The translations under genes were made by a program, and so were the position numbers. A model generated the notes under the pieces. The model was not told the DNA's origin. It made no database searches and saw only the letters and a list, made by a program, of their open reading frames with translations. 64,000 nt of DNA from contig CAJTDB010000002.1 in NCBI GenBank assembly GCA_910574965.1, forward strand, positions 1 to 64,000, given 5' to 3'. Below, one piece after another: positions 36,718-46,287 of the stretch (the stretch's first letter is position 1; every line of letters begins with the position of its first letter). The stretch comes from Lachnospiraceae bacterium (GTDB taxonomy: Bacteria > Bacillota > Clostridia > Lachnospirales > Lachnospiraceae).

Positions 36718-37677
36718 TTATTTTAACAGACATTTCCATTTATTTCTCAAACGCATTTTCCAACGATAAAGATTCCATTTCTTATAGGTCTGCTTGGGAA
36801 AACCCATAATAGAAGCCATCTTCTCAATACTTGGAAAATGATGATGTTTTACAAAATACTCATATAAAATAATCATTCCATAATTTTTTTCCGCTGGAAG
36901 ATGCCATATGCATACTGGATTATATCGGTAATTTGTTGAAACCAGATAAAATTTATTAGTCCAGTATCTGAATATATACGCATTGGCCGAATATATATAT
37001 CCTTTCATAAAATGTTCCGCAGCAATTGACAATATGTGCTCATCATCCCAAATAAATACTTCCTCTTCCTCTTTCGCCTTTTGGATCACTTCTTCGCAAT
37101 ACCCCAGCAGCTTCTGTAATGTCACTTTACTGCCTGCAAAAAACTCTCCGCCATAATGTACAGGATGCGTATTCCTAAGGAAATAGAGTTTCTCATATGC
37201 GTGTATAATACTCTGCCGGTCTCTCTGCTGATATCCATGGCATACATTATACAGCAGCAAGCCATCCTTTGCCTCTGCAAAGATTTCCTGCAATCCTCTC
37301 ACACATATTGTATCTGTATCCAACAATACCAAATGGTCATTATCCTTCATTATATCCAGCACATGGGCCATAGAATCAAATTTATATTGCGTAATTGCCC
37401 ATTTATGTTCTTCTTTGATGACATATTTTCCATAAGGAACCTCATGTATCTCAATTCCCGCAAGCTCTGCGGTATTTCTTCTCTCAGGTGATATCGAAAA
37501 ATTACAATTCAGAATACAGACTGCATCCGGATTATATACTTTTGCCGATGCCAGACATACGATTGCATTTTTAACATATACATCCATTGCATCATCCACG
37601 GACCCTACTGTAGCACTTTGCATTTGAGATACTTTGATTTCTTTTGGCTTTGCGATCTGTGTTACAATATAATTCAT
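36718..37677 (-). CDS. Glycosyltransferase, GT-A fold (GT8-like)
   Basis: A 319-residue soluble protein with a DxD motif in HLVLLDTDTICVRG (around residue 120) and an HYGGEFFAGS segment further on, in the manner of GT8-type retaining transferases. Assignment to a specific family is uncertain. I chose the ATG at 37677, matching the position just after the upstream stop; the 12 residues before it in the longest frame are not supported by a binding site. AT content is clearly higher than in the flanking pglE and pglF genes. Confidence 0.7.
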   Translation of the reverse strand: MNYIVTQIAKPKEIKVSQMQSATVGSVDDAMDVYVKNAIVCLASAKVYNPDAVCILNCNFSISPERRNTAELAGIEIHEVPYGKYVIKEEHKWAITQYKFDSMAHVLDIMKDNDHLVLLDTDTICVRGLQEIFAEAKDGLLLYNVCHGYQQRDRQSIIHAYEKLYFLRNTHPVHYGGEFFAGSKVTLQKLLGYCEEVIQKAKEEEEVFIWDDEHILSIAAEHFMKGYIYSANAYIFRYWTNKFYLVSTNYRYNPVCIWHLPAEKNYGMIILYEYFVKHHHFPSIEKMASIMGFPKQTYKKWNLYRWKMRLRNKWKCLLK

Positions 37678-37684
37678 GTTTCCT

Positions 37685-39535
37685 TTATCCTTCCATATGG
37701 TAAGTCGGAACAATCTCCATCACTTTTTCCTTAATATCCTGACAGTCCTGTCTGGACCATGCATCCAGTTCCTCCAACTGCCGGCAGAACCACTCCTCGT
37801 CAAATTCGATGGGCTTTCCAATATGGATCAGTTCATTTTCTGTACTCTGAAGCCCCTCTTCGCTCATTAAAAGCTCTTCGTACAGTTTCTCTCCAGGACG
37901 CAGGCCGGTAAACTGAATATCAATATCTTCATAAGGCCGGTATCCGGATAAACGGATCAGGTTCAGCGCCAAATCCAGAATCTTTACCGGTTTCCCCATA
38001 TCCAGTACAAAGATCTCCCCGCCCTTTGCCTGGGCGCCTGCCTGCAGAACCAGAGAGACCGCCTCCGGAATGGTCATAAAATACCGGATAATATCCGGAT
38101 GTGTAACGGTCACCGGCCCTCCCTCTTCAATCTGCTTCTTAAACAGAGGAATGACACTTCCGTTGCTTCCCAGCACGTTTCCAAAACGGACTGCCACAAA
38201 CTCGGTTTTTGACCGGCTGTTCATCATCTGAATCACCATCTCGCAGAGACGTTTGGAAGCCCCCATAATATTGGTCGGATTCACTGCCTTATCCGTAGAG
38301 ATCAGCACAAACCGGGAAGCATGGAACTTGTCCGCTGCCTGGGCAGTTTTATAAGTTCCAAGCACATTATTTTTGATCGCCTCGTTGGGGCTGTCCTCCA
38401 TCAAGGGCACATGCTTATGGGCCGCCGCATGATAGACGATATTGGGGCGGTATTTCTCAAACACATTGTTGATGCGATGGGTATTCCGCACCGAACCAAT
38501 CAATACTACCAGATCAAGCTTTGGGTAATCCCGCTTCAGCTCCTGCTGAATATCATAGGCGTTATTTTCATAAATGTCAAATATAACCAGACGTTTTGGC
38601 TCATGTCTGGCAATCTGCCGGCACAATTCACTTCCGATGGAACCGCCGCCGCCGGTTACCAGCACCGTCTTGCCGGACACATATCCCATAATGCTGTCAA
38701 TCTGCGTATCTACCGGCGCCCTCCCAAGGAGATCCTCGATCTCCACATTGCGGAGCTTGGATACGCTGACTTCTCCGTTTACCAGTTGATACAGTCCCGG
38801 AAGTACCTTCAGCTTGCAGCTTGTCTGGCTGCAGATGTCCAGGATTTCCTGGATCATTCCATGATTCGCAGATGGAATTGCAATCATAATTTCATCAATT
38901 TCATATTCTCTTGCCAGGCGGCAGATATCATATCGGTTTCCTGCTACAAGCACTCCCCGCAGATATTTTCCCTTTTTTCCCGGATCATCATCTACGATGC
39001 AGCACACATTCTGCCCTATAAACCGGCTGTTCTGAAGTTCCTTCAGAAGCGTATATCCTGCCTCTCCGGCCCCCACGATCATCGTATTTCGCTTTCCCGC
39101 CTTCATCATTCCTTCTCTTCGGGACTGGATATATCCAAGAATCCGGTAAGTAAAACGAAACGTTGTAATTCCTGCAGACAAGATTGCAAAATACATAAAC
39201 GGATAACTTCGCGGAAATGGAAGTCCCAACAGTTTCATTCCGATCAGTTGTGTCAGTGCCGACAGAAAACATCCCAGCAAAATATTGGCCAGATCCGACG
39301 CACTGGCGTATTTCCAGATTCCCTGGTACAGTCTGCACATCCAGAAAATGGTAACAGACAGCAGAAAGTTCAGCGGAAGATACTGAAAAATATTTTCAAT
39401 AAATACGATAGCCTGCGCTTCCCATAAAAAATTATAACGCAGATAAATTGCCAGCGGCCCTGCGATTGTAATAATCATGGCATCGACCATCATGAGCAGC
39501 AGCACTCTGGATACCAGTTTCTTTTTATTTTGCAT
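37685..39535 (-). CDS. pglF: PglF/CapD-like UDP-GlcNAc 4,6-dehydratase
   Basis: A 616-residue membrane enzyme. Four membrane helices (residues 10-135) are followed by a CoA-binding-like Rossmann domain (TMIVGAGEAGYTLL, about 151-164) and a catalytic SDR domain starting at VLVTGGGGSIGSE (291-303), with STDKAVNPTNIMGASKR carrying the Met-for-Tyr active-site change seen in PglF. It removes water from UDP-GlcNAc to give the 4-keto-6-deoxy sugar, step one of bacillosamine synthesis. A candidate internal promoter lies directly upstream. Confidence 0.93.
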   Translation of the reverse strand: MQNKKKLVSRVLLLMMVDAMIITIAGPLAIYLRYNFLWEAQAIVFIENIFQYLPLNFLLSVTIFWMCRLYQGIWKYASASDLANILLGCFLSALTQLIGMKLLGLPFPRSYPFMYFAILSAGITTFRFTYRILGYIQSRREGMMKAGKRNTMIVGAGEAGYTLLKELQNSRFIGQNVCCIVDDDPGKKGKYLRGVLVAGNRYDICRLAREYEIDEIMIAIPSANHGMIQEILDICSQTSCKLKVLPGLYQLVNGEVSVSKLRNVEIEDLLGRAPVDTQIDSIMGYVSGKTVLVTGGGGSIGSELCRQIARHEPKRLVIFDIYENNAYDIQQELKRDYPKLDLVVLIGSVRNTHRINNVFEKYRPNIVYHAAAHKHVPLMEDSPNEAIKNNVLGTYKTAQAADKFHASRFVLISTDKAVNPTNIMGASKRLCEMVIQMMNSRSKTEFVAVRFGNVLGSNGSVIPLFKKQIEEGGPVTVTHPDIIRYFMTIPEAVSLVLQAGAQAKGGEIFVLDMGKPVKILDLALNLIRLSGYRPYEDIDIQFTGLRPGEKLYEELLMSEEGLQSTENELIHIGKPIEFDEEWFCRQLEELDAWSRQDCQDIKEKVMEIVPTYHMEG

Positions 39536-39566
39536 TCCATACTCCGTCTTATTTTATCTTTGTACT

Positions 39567-39595
39567 AATATAGCCTTTTTCCCGTGTCCCGTCAA
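39567..39595 (-). promoter_or_regulatory. Candidate internal promoter upstream of pglF
   Basis: Minus-strand TTGACG (39590-39595) and TATATT (39567-39572) with 17-bp spacing, in the 92-bp gap between the flippase and pglF. It would allow pglF and all downstream genes to be transcribed independently of upstream promoters. Confidence 0.65.
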
Positions 39596-39627
39596 GCCGG
39601 GCAGAAAAAACAAGTACATTTTCTGTA

Positions 39628-40968
39628 CTACAAATTCTTCATCGCAAACAATGATCTGATCTGTTTTAAATATTTCCATGAATCAAAATATAATCTCACA
39701 AAAGGCCGTGTCTCTTTCCAGAACAAAGGAGCACCAAGAGAGACAATGATCTGTGACAGTAAGGTCCCGATAGCAGCCCCCATCATTCCCCACACTTGGA
39801 TTGCAAAGTAATTAAATACCAAATTAAAGGTGCAGCCAATAATAGAATAGTATTTTGCGTAGCGGTTTTTATCCTCTGCAATCCCCCAGATTCCCCTTGC
39901 TATGCCAATCATCGCAAAACTGGTAGACCAGATTAAAATTTGAAGTAATAATACCGCTTCCATGTACTCTCTTCCATATAAGATCAGCATGACATACTTC
40001 CCGAAAATTTGTATGCCAATACCAACCATCAGGCCCATAACAGATACCCCCAGAAGCAAAAACTGTAACAATTTCAAATATTGTTCATGGTTCTGATTCC
40101 TTTTTCCCAAAATCACAGCACTTGCAGAATTCATAATCGACTGCGGAACAAATTCCCACAACATGGCAATCGTCATAGCACTGGTATAAAGCCCAACTTC
40201 CCTCTCTCCCATCATCTTTCCAATCATGATTTTGTCCATTTGCGTATATAAAACGATTGCAAGGCTGGAGATGATATAGGGATTACTCTTATCAAAAAGT
40301 TCTTTTGCTCTATGAAATGAAAAACTAAGCCGAAATTGCTTCTGTTTGGCAAAAACAACAAAAACGATTCCACCACATACCAAGGACTGAATTGTTGTAG
40401 AAGCAGCAAACCATTGAACGGAAGCCCCTAATATCAGTAAAACGATTTTCCATATACCAACAACTGTAACTCCTACAGACGCTGCCATCACATAAACCTT
40501 TGATTGCAGTTCCGATAAAAACCACTCATTCAGCAATTCATAAATATTACATATAATCGCAAGTGCCTGAAGGAATGTGATTACCAGCAGAAGCCGATTA
40601 CCAGGTTCAATAACGCAAATAAATGTTAATACGCAAAGAAAGCTGATGACAGAGGCTGCCAGCCTCATAACTAACGCTGTCCCCAGTGTCTTTCCAATTT
40701 CATCTGGTTCTTTTAGCAATTCATTCAAAATAACATTGTGCAGACCAAGCTGGCTGATGGATGTAAACAAAGATACAAGCGATGCGCCGTATCCAATCAT
40801 TCCATAATTGGAAGGCCCCAGATAACGGGCAGACAATGCTCCAACCACCAGCGATAACAGCATGGAATATATATTTTTAAATAACAGCCAGTTTGTATTT
40901 ACCACAAACCTGCTTTTCACCAGACGCTGAATTAACTGTTTTCCATTTTCCATATCATCTCTATCCAT
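39628..40968 (-). CDS. wzx: Wzx-type oligosaccharide flippase
   Basis: A 446-residue membrane protein with about 12-14 helices. The start of the membrane region (NIYSMLLSLVVGALSARYLGPSNYG) is the typical polysaccharide-transporter N-terminal signature. It would move lipid-linked repeat units across the membrane. Start is uncertain: the ATG used here overlaps the preceding gene by 8 nt, and an in-frame ATG five codons later is equally plausible. Its AT-rich composition differs from pglF next to it. Confidence 0.9.
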   Translation of the reverse strand: MDRDDMENGKQLIQRLVKSRFVVNTNWLLFKNIYSMLLSLVVGALSARYLGPSNYGMIGYGASLVSLFTSISQLGLHNVILNELLKEPDEIGKTLGTALVMRLAASVISFLCVLTFICVIEPGNRLLLVITFLQALAIICNIYELLNEWFLSELQSKVYVMAASVGVTVVGIWKIVLLILGASVQWFAASTTIQSLVCGGIVFVVFAKQKQFRLSFSFHRAKELFDKSNPYIISSLAIVLYTQMDKIMIGKMMGEREVGLYTSAMTIAMLWEFVPQSIMNSASAVILGKRNQNHEQYLKLLQFLLLGVSVMGLMVGIGIQIFGKYVMLILYGREYMEAVLLLQILIWSTSFAMIGIARGIWGIAEDKNRYAKYYSIIGCTFNLVFNYFAIQVWGMMGAAIGTLLSQIIVSLGAPLFWKETRPFVRLYFDSWKYLKQIRSLFAMKNL

Positions 40969-42271
40969 TCAACTGCTGATCCAGAAATACTGATTTTCCT
41001 CTCTTGGTCAATTCAATATCTTCCACATATTCAAATTTTGTTTCAATCCCTGCGTTTCTAAAAAAGCTTTCCCGCAGCTCCTCTTCATCTTTCTCTGAAT
41101 ATCCAGCACCTTTCACAATCTGAAAGATAACCTTTCCATATTCTTTTTGGATTATCTTCCATTTACTTATATGAGCAAATGCCTGATAATGAAGCCCAAA
41201 AATAAGTGCTGTCAGAAAAACCGTTGTTTTAGAAAATGTATATATGATATCCTGTGTTCTGCCCTGGACCTTGTTTAATGTAACAACGGCTCCTTTCGTA
41301 CCTCCATATTCGGCTAAGTCTCCGGTTCTGTATCGAATAAACGGCATAGCATAATTCGAATAAGAAGTAACCACAACTTCTCCTGTCTCCCCTTCTTTCA
41401 CATGATTTCCCTGCTCATCCAATACCTCTACATGTCCATACAAAGGCGAACAGCGATACCGGCGGCTTTCATCATAAGTATACGCAAAAACGGCTGCTTC
41501 TGTATGACCATACTGTAAAAACACCTTTGTGCCAAACGTTTGTTCTATAAATGCAATTTGATATTCAAACGCTGTTTCGGATGTTAATTGTATTCCTTTT
41601 AATGTAAATCCAAGCTTCAGCTTATGTAGATCCGCATACTGTGCCAAAAAATAGACCGCAGAAGAATATCCGCGAAGGAACGATGGTTTTATTTTTTCCA
41701 TAAAATCAAAATAATATTTTGCAGTCTCTTCCGTAAGATACAGGCAAGACAGTGCATATCCCCCATATGGAAGCTGATCAGGCGATAAATGACAATAATA
41801 TATATTTTCTTTTGTCTTTTCTGCAGAAAGGCTCATTCCATTAATACATATAATCTTGTCCCCTTTTTGAAAGCCCATAAGCCTCCATAAAAATTCCTGA
41901 TGTACAGGATCATGATTAGCGGAAAGCTCAAAGCCAAACGGATGCCCGGTACTCCCGCCAGTAGTCGCTGTGTGGGATGCAATCCACTTTTTATATTTTG
42001 TACGAAAAAGTTCCGGATGTGCCCGCATATCCTTTTTTGAAATAAGCGGAAATTCTTCCAGTTTTTCGTCTCCTGTAAGACCATAATACTTATAATAATC
42101 CGGATATGCCAAACGGCAATAACGCAGCATTTTATTCCGCAAAAATGCCTCTTCTTTCGAAAAATCCGCATCTTCCTTTTTTAATTTTTCAATTTTTCTC
42201 CGTATTTGGCAGTCCTGAATAAAATAATCTGTCCAGAAAAATATTTTATTTAAATTTTTTAATATATGCAT
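40961..42271 (-). CDS. CapK/PaaK-like adenylate-forming protein
   Basis: A 436-residue protein related to phenylacetate-CoA ligases and the CapK proteins of capsule clusters. It has the ATP-binding ATTGGSTGHPFGFE loop, LQYGHTEAAVFAYTY, and a YRTGDLAEYG motif. ANL enzymes activate carboxylates as adenylates; the role of CapK homologues in polysaccharide synthesis is not settled. It could activate an acyl group used to decorate a sugar. It lies in an AT-rich patch between a GT-C gene and the flippase gene. Confidence 0.82.
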   Translation of the reverse strand: MHILKNLNKIFFWTDYFIQDCQIRRKIEKLKKEDADFSKEEAFLRNKMLRYCRLAYPDYYKYYGLTGDEKLEEFPLISKKDMRAHPELFRTKYKKWIASHTATTGGSTGHPFGFELSANHDPVHQEFLWRLMGFQKGDKIICINGMSLSAEKTKENIYYCHLSPDQLPYGGYALSCLYLTEETAKYYFDFMEKIKPSFLRGYSSAVYFLAQYADLHKLKLGFTLKGIQLTSETAFEYQIAFIEQTFGTKVFLQYGHTEAAVFAYTYDESRRYRCSPLYGHVEVLDEQGNHVKEGETGEVVVTSYSNYAMPFIRYRTGDLAEYGGTKGAVVTLNKVQGRTQDIIYTFSKTTVFLTALIFGLHYQAFAHISKWKIIQKEYGKVIFQIVKGAGYSEKDEEELRESFFRNAGIETKFEYVEDIELTKRGKSVFLDQQLNG

Positions 42272-42365
42272 ATTCCCTGCCTCTGCTTTTCCAAATTTTT
42301 CATCCAGTTGCCGCCAAAGTGTAAAACAAAAACGTATCTGTCAAATATCATTTGCTGAAAATGTT

Positions 42366-44072
42366 TTACTTTTTAATATAATAAACCCCATACTTTTCTT
42401 CTACTCTGGAATAATTCTCACGCTCCGCCAACTCCAGCAAATATCCTTCCAGCTCCGGTTTCTCCGCTCCTCCCGTATAACTCCCATGTGAGCTGAATCT
42501 CCACCCTTCATAGGTCTTGCAGGATGGATCTAAAAGAAAGATTACATCCGGCACTTTCTCCGGATACCGCTCATAATACACAGCGTTCCTCTCATCTGCA
42601 AAGTCCAGCCTCCATACGGCCTGTGCTCCGCACTCTGCATCTGCTTCCAGATAAAGCCACGGATTCACGCCCTCTGCTGCCAGTATCTTTCCTTCTCCTG
42701 CGTATGCATAAAGTCCCTTCAGCACCTGTTCGTATTCTTCTGCTCTCCCGGCCGACGTATAGATGCCCTTTGCTGCCCCGCTCTCGATCCGGACAGTCAA
42801 ATGCTCCACGGAACTGTCCCGGTAAATATCAAAAAAGGATATGACTATCAAAACCAGCAGCGTCCAGCCTGCCGCGCTCAGCTTCCACATTTTGGTCCAT
42901 GCCTTTTGGCTTGTCTGACAGTCCCTCCAAATTATCGACACCGCCCATATACAGGAAATTAGGCATCCCATATTGAAAACCCGCTGTCCCACATTAGAGC
43001 CGAGCATCCAGATTATCCCATAGAACAGTCCGGGAAGCCCGTAACCATACCAGAGTTCCCGTTCATGGATCTGTTCCAGCGCTGAAACTTGAACTGCCAG
43101 CAGGAAAAACGCAATCAGAACCCCGCCTTCAAAGAAAGTCCGAAGATACACCGCCTGCAGGAAAAACAGCACATAAGCCGCTGCTTTCAAAAACCTTTTT
43201 AATTGTTCTCCGCGGCGTCCTTTCCAGATATAATACACGATACCCGCCGACTCAAAAGCCATAGGCCAGAACAGATATTTGTAAAATACCTTTACCATAA
43301 AAACGCCAAAAGAAATGACGGACTCTGCCATCGTTCCCTGATGCTCCGGATCTTTTAATATTTCCGGAAGATTTCGAAAAATTTCTCCCGCATCTCCCGA
43401 TGACAGGCAAAACCAGAGAAAAATTCCCGCGCTGACTGCAATGCCGGCCAGAAATGCCGCTTCTTTTTTCCAATAATTTTTCTCTTTAACACACCGTATT
43501 ATCTTCCTGATCTCCATGACCAGGAAATATAAAACCAGATAGGGCATACAGAGCACAGACACTGCAAAAAGAATGCCGCTTCCTGCCTGCGCCAGTCTGT
43601 GTTCTGTTCTCTTTAAGATCAAATATAACAAAAATGTAATCAGGCCTATATTATAATAGGAAAAAGAATGAATATTTGCTCTTGCATAAAACAGAAACAT
43701 AAAGGAAAAAAGAAATGCCGGGACGATTTCCATCTGTTCCTTCCGGGACAGCGACCAAAATACCAGCAGCGCTGCAGCCGTATGAAACAAAACAAAAATG
43801 ATACGCGCAGTCAATAAAATTCCTTCAATTCCTCCGGCAGTTTTGATATATGTGTGATAGAACGGGAGCAGCAGTATTCCGACGATCTGTGCAGGAAACC
43901 ATTCTTCCCGGAAGGGACGGTCCCCCTGAGAAAACCGTTTTGCCAGTGCCAGATAGTGTGTCTCATCTGAAAAATCCAGCCCCAAATGCACGCGAATACA
44001 CAGCAGGCATCCGCCAAGACAGAGCAATGCCAAAAACAGCCAGATTAATTTTTGTCCCCTGTATGTTCTCAT
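42366..44072 (-). CDS. Polytopic membrane protein, GT-C/GT39-like
   Basis: A 568-residue protein with about 11-12 helices followed by a C-terminal extracytoplasmic domain of about 130 residues. The first loop has HLGLDFSDETHYLALAKRF, with an acidic D/E site as in GT-C polyprenol-dependent transferases such as PMT and ArnT. It probably adds a sugar outside the membrane. The ATGA overlap with the upstream glycosyltransferase gene (44069-44072) indicates coupling. Exact family not recognised. Confidence 0.7.
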   Translation of the reverse strand: MRTYRGQKLIWLFLALLCLGGCLLCIRVHLGLDFSDETHYLALAKRFSQGDRPFREEWFPAQIVGILLLPFYHTYIKTAGGIEGILLTARIIFVLFHTAAALLVFWSLSRKEQMEIVPAFLFSFMFLFYARANIHSFSYYNIGLITFLLYLILKRTEHRLAQAGSGILFAVSVLCMPYLVLYFLVMEIRKIIRCVKEKNYWKKEAAFLAGIAVSAGIFLWFCLSSGDAGEIFRNLPEILKDPEHQGTMAESVISFGVFMVKVFYKYLFWPMAFESAGIVYYIWKGRRGEQLKRFLKAAAYVLFFLQAVYLRTFFEGGVLIAFFLLAVQVSALEQIHERELWYGYGLPGLFYGIIWMLGSNVGQRVFNMGCLISCIWAVSIIWRDCQTSQKAWTKMWKLSAAGWTLLVLIVISFFDIYRDSSVEHLTVRIESGAAKGIYTSAGRAEEYEQVLKGLYAYAGEGKILAAEGVNPWLYLEADAECGAQAVWRLDFADERNAVYYERYPEKVPDVIFLLDPSCKTYEGWRFSSHGSYTGGAEKPELEGYLLELAERENYSRVEEKYGVYYIKK

Positions 44073-45226
44073 TTATGCTTCCTTCTGATTTTCTGACGCA
44101 TCCGCTCCAAAGCCCAGTCCAGCAGATCCCGTCCGTTTAATATTCCATAACTGTATTCCAACAGTCTTAGACCGTTCTGTTTCTGCGTCTCCTCTTTTAC
44201 TGCCAGGGCCGTGCCCGTATCATACAGAAATAATCCGTCGCCCTCTATCTGTTCCATAATATTTAATTCCATAGGCTTCATCTGAAGGCCAAAGCTTTTC
44301 ATCACCTGATACGGCAGCCGCCTGCTGCTGAGAACATATCTTCTATACGCCTCCTGACGCTTTCTCCCCCACATATCACAGGTAAATTCTTCTTCCGGCA
44401 CTCCTAAATGCCTTCCAAGACCCGCCGGCTCCCCATAAATGTCATATTTTACGCCTTCCTCAAATTCCGGCATACGGTAATCCTGTCTGCCATAAAAAAG
44501 AACCGACTGAGACGATGAAGAAGCCGTCCCAAAATGCTGCCCCGCATCTCCAAAGTTTGTTGTCAGAGAATGATAGCTGTACACAAAATATTTCCCGGTA
44601 TCCACGATATAAGTCTGATAGAATTTTGCCCATGAAGTATCCGGATAATTCAGCACCACCTCCGGAACTTCTCTATGTCTTGGCAGTTGCTGGTGGGTAT
44701 CATACCATGCCCGAAATCCCTTCCACATTTTTTCATTCCATACCTGTCCCCAGGAAGTAGCAAACTGCTGAAAGAAAATGTCGTCGCCCCTTTGAAGCGG
44801 GAAAAACGGATATGCGCTTTCCAAAAGCTCCCTCTTTGTATTGAGGGCAATACCGGCAATCTTTGGATGATCGCCGTATTTTTCCAGTGCTTTCATGGAA
44901 TAATTGTAGAAATCGGGGGACACATATAAGTCATCTTCCAGAATCATAACTGCGCCGTATTTTTCTGTCAGATCCCCGCAGGAAATGATATGCCTGCGAA
45001 GACCTAATCGTTTTGGATGGCGAAGTACGATCTTTTCTCCATATTTCCATACAAAGCCTTCCGCCGTTTGGATGACGTCCTCTTTTCCGCTGTAATCAAG
45101 GCTGATGACCAGCCGGACGTCGGAGTAAATATAATCCGCTTTTTCCAGAGACCGCAGAACTCTCCGAAGTGCATCCGCACGGTTATATCCTACAACAACT
45201 AATGTGATCTTTGCTTCCATTGTCAA
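44069..45226 (-). CDS. Glycosyltransferase, GT-A fold (HlpA/GNT-I-like)
   Basis: A 385-residue protein starting with a typical GT-A nucleotide-binding region (ITLVVVGYNRADALRRVLRSL) and an EDDLY motif in AVMILEDDLYVSPDF, then FFQQFATSWGQVWNEKMW. This resembles proteins often labelled hemolytic protein HlpA-like, which are GT2-related transferases rather than toxins. The C-terminal 120 residues are of unknown role. Coupled by short overlaps to both neighbours. Confidence 0.75.
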   Translation of the reverse strand: MTMEAKITLVVVGYNRADALRRVLRSLEKADYIYSDVRLVISLDYSGKEDVIQTAEGFVWKYGEKIVLRHPKRLGLRRHIISCGDLTEKYGAVMILEDDLYVSPDFYNYSMKALEKYGDHPKIAGIALNTKRELLESAYPFFPLQRGDDIFFQQFATSWGQVWNEKMWKGFRAWYDTHQQLPRHREVPEVVLNYPDTSWAKFYQTYIVDTGKYFVYSYHSLTTNFGDAGQHFGTASSSSQSVLFYGRQDYRMPEFEEGVKYDIYGEPAGLGRHLGVPEEEFTCDMWGRKRQEAYRRYVLSSRRLPYQVMKSFGLQMKPMELNIMEQIEGDGLFLYDTGTALAVKEETQKQNGLRLLEYSYGILNGRDLLDWALERMRQKIRRKHK

Positions 45227-46287
45227 CTTTTCACCTTTTTATAACAGTCATTTATCCAGCAGTACAGCCTGACATTCATAAAGCAGATCAGTACCCGAAA
45301 ACGATTCCAGTTTGTCGCCGCTTTCCCAAACAGAAAACGCTTATCCAGAAGCTTCCGGTACCGGGGTTCGTACATTCTCGCATAATACACCATATTCAGA
45401 TAGCGGTTGAGCGCCGCATCTTTCATCCACCTTTTTAGTTCTGAAGGCTGGTGTTCCGCCATTTCACACTGTTCTTTCAGCGTGAGAAACAAATCCCGAA
45501 TATTTTTTTCTTTGTTTTTTTGTGTACTGATGGAATTTTCACGAACTATATAATGGTACAGACTATCCGGAAGTTCTACGATTCTCCCGCACAAAAGCAG
45601 CATTCGGGAAGTAAACTCCACATCTTCATGCAGCCTTCCCTCTATAAACCGAAGATTCTGTCCCATCAAAAACCCTTTTCGATATGCCCATAAACAGACT
45701 TCCACATTAAGATTTCTGTCTTTATAATGCTCTTTCAAATACTCCTTTCCATTTTCCGCACATCGTTCTTCTTTCAGAGGAACCCTTCTCATGGAAGTCC
45801 GTTCACTTCCGTTATATTCTGTTCCGTCAAAGCAAACCGCATCCACATTTCCATATTTTCGAATGGTGTCATGTACTCTGCTGCACATATTCTTATCCAC
45901 GTGATCGTCAGAGTCAACGAAAATAATATATTCCCCGTTTGAATTTTGAATTCCCAGGTTCCTGGCAGACGACGGTCCGCCATTTTCCTGATGAAACGTC
46001 CTCACCTGCAAAAATTCTTCCGCCATACGGTCACATAAAGCCCCGCTTTGGTCAGTACTGCCGTCATCGACCAGTATAATTTCCAAAATATCCGCTGCAT
46101 TTTCCTGTCTCAGAAGTGAATGCACGCACTTTTCTAAATATTCCTCTACATTATATACGGGAACAATGATCGAGAAAAACGGCTTTTTTATTTGGTCCAT
46201 CGGTATAGATTCAGTATGGCTGCTTTTATCTGTCTTTTCCAATTTGTCAGTTTCCTCCTTTTGCATTCTTTCCATATATCGTTCCAT
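45223..46287 (-). CDS. Glycosyltransferase family 2
   Basis: A GT2 enzyme of up to 354 residues with FFSIIVPVYNVEEYLEKC, ILVDDGSTDQSG, GPSSARNLGI and the DxD-like FVDSDDHVD. It would act at the membrane on lipid-linked intermediates. The start is unresolved. The longest frame overlaps the previous gene by 100 nt. A TTG at 46242 has AAAGGAGG upstream but 11 nt away; an ATG at 46200 fits the domain start but has no visible binding site. Confidence 0.85.
   Translation of the reverse strand: MERYMERMQKEETDKLEKTDKSSHTESIPMDQIKKPFFSIIVPVYNVEEYLEKCVHSLLRQENAADILEIILVDDGSTDQSGALCDRMAEEFLQVRTFHQENGGPSSARNLGIQNSNGEYIIFVDSDDHVDKNMCSRVHDTIRKYGNVDAVCFDGTEYNGSERTSMRRVPLKEERCAENGKEYLKEHYKDRNLNVEVCLWAYRKGFLMGQNLRFIEGRLHEDVEFTSRMLLLCGRIVELPDSLYHYIVRENSISTQKNKEKNIRDLFLTLKEQCEMAEHQPSELKRWMKDAALNRYLNMVYYARMYEPRYRKLLDKRFLFGKAATNWNRFRVLICFMNVRLYCWINDCYKKVKS

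Noticed and set aside
42272-42365. Promoter upstream of the CapK-like gene
   Set aside because: A TTGACA is present but the best -10 (TACACT) is only 15 bp away, too weak to call.
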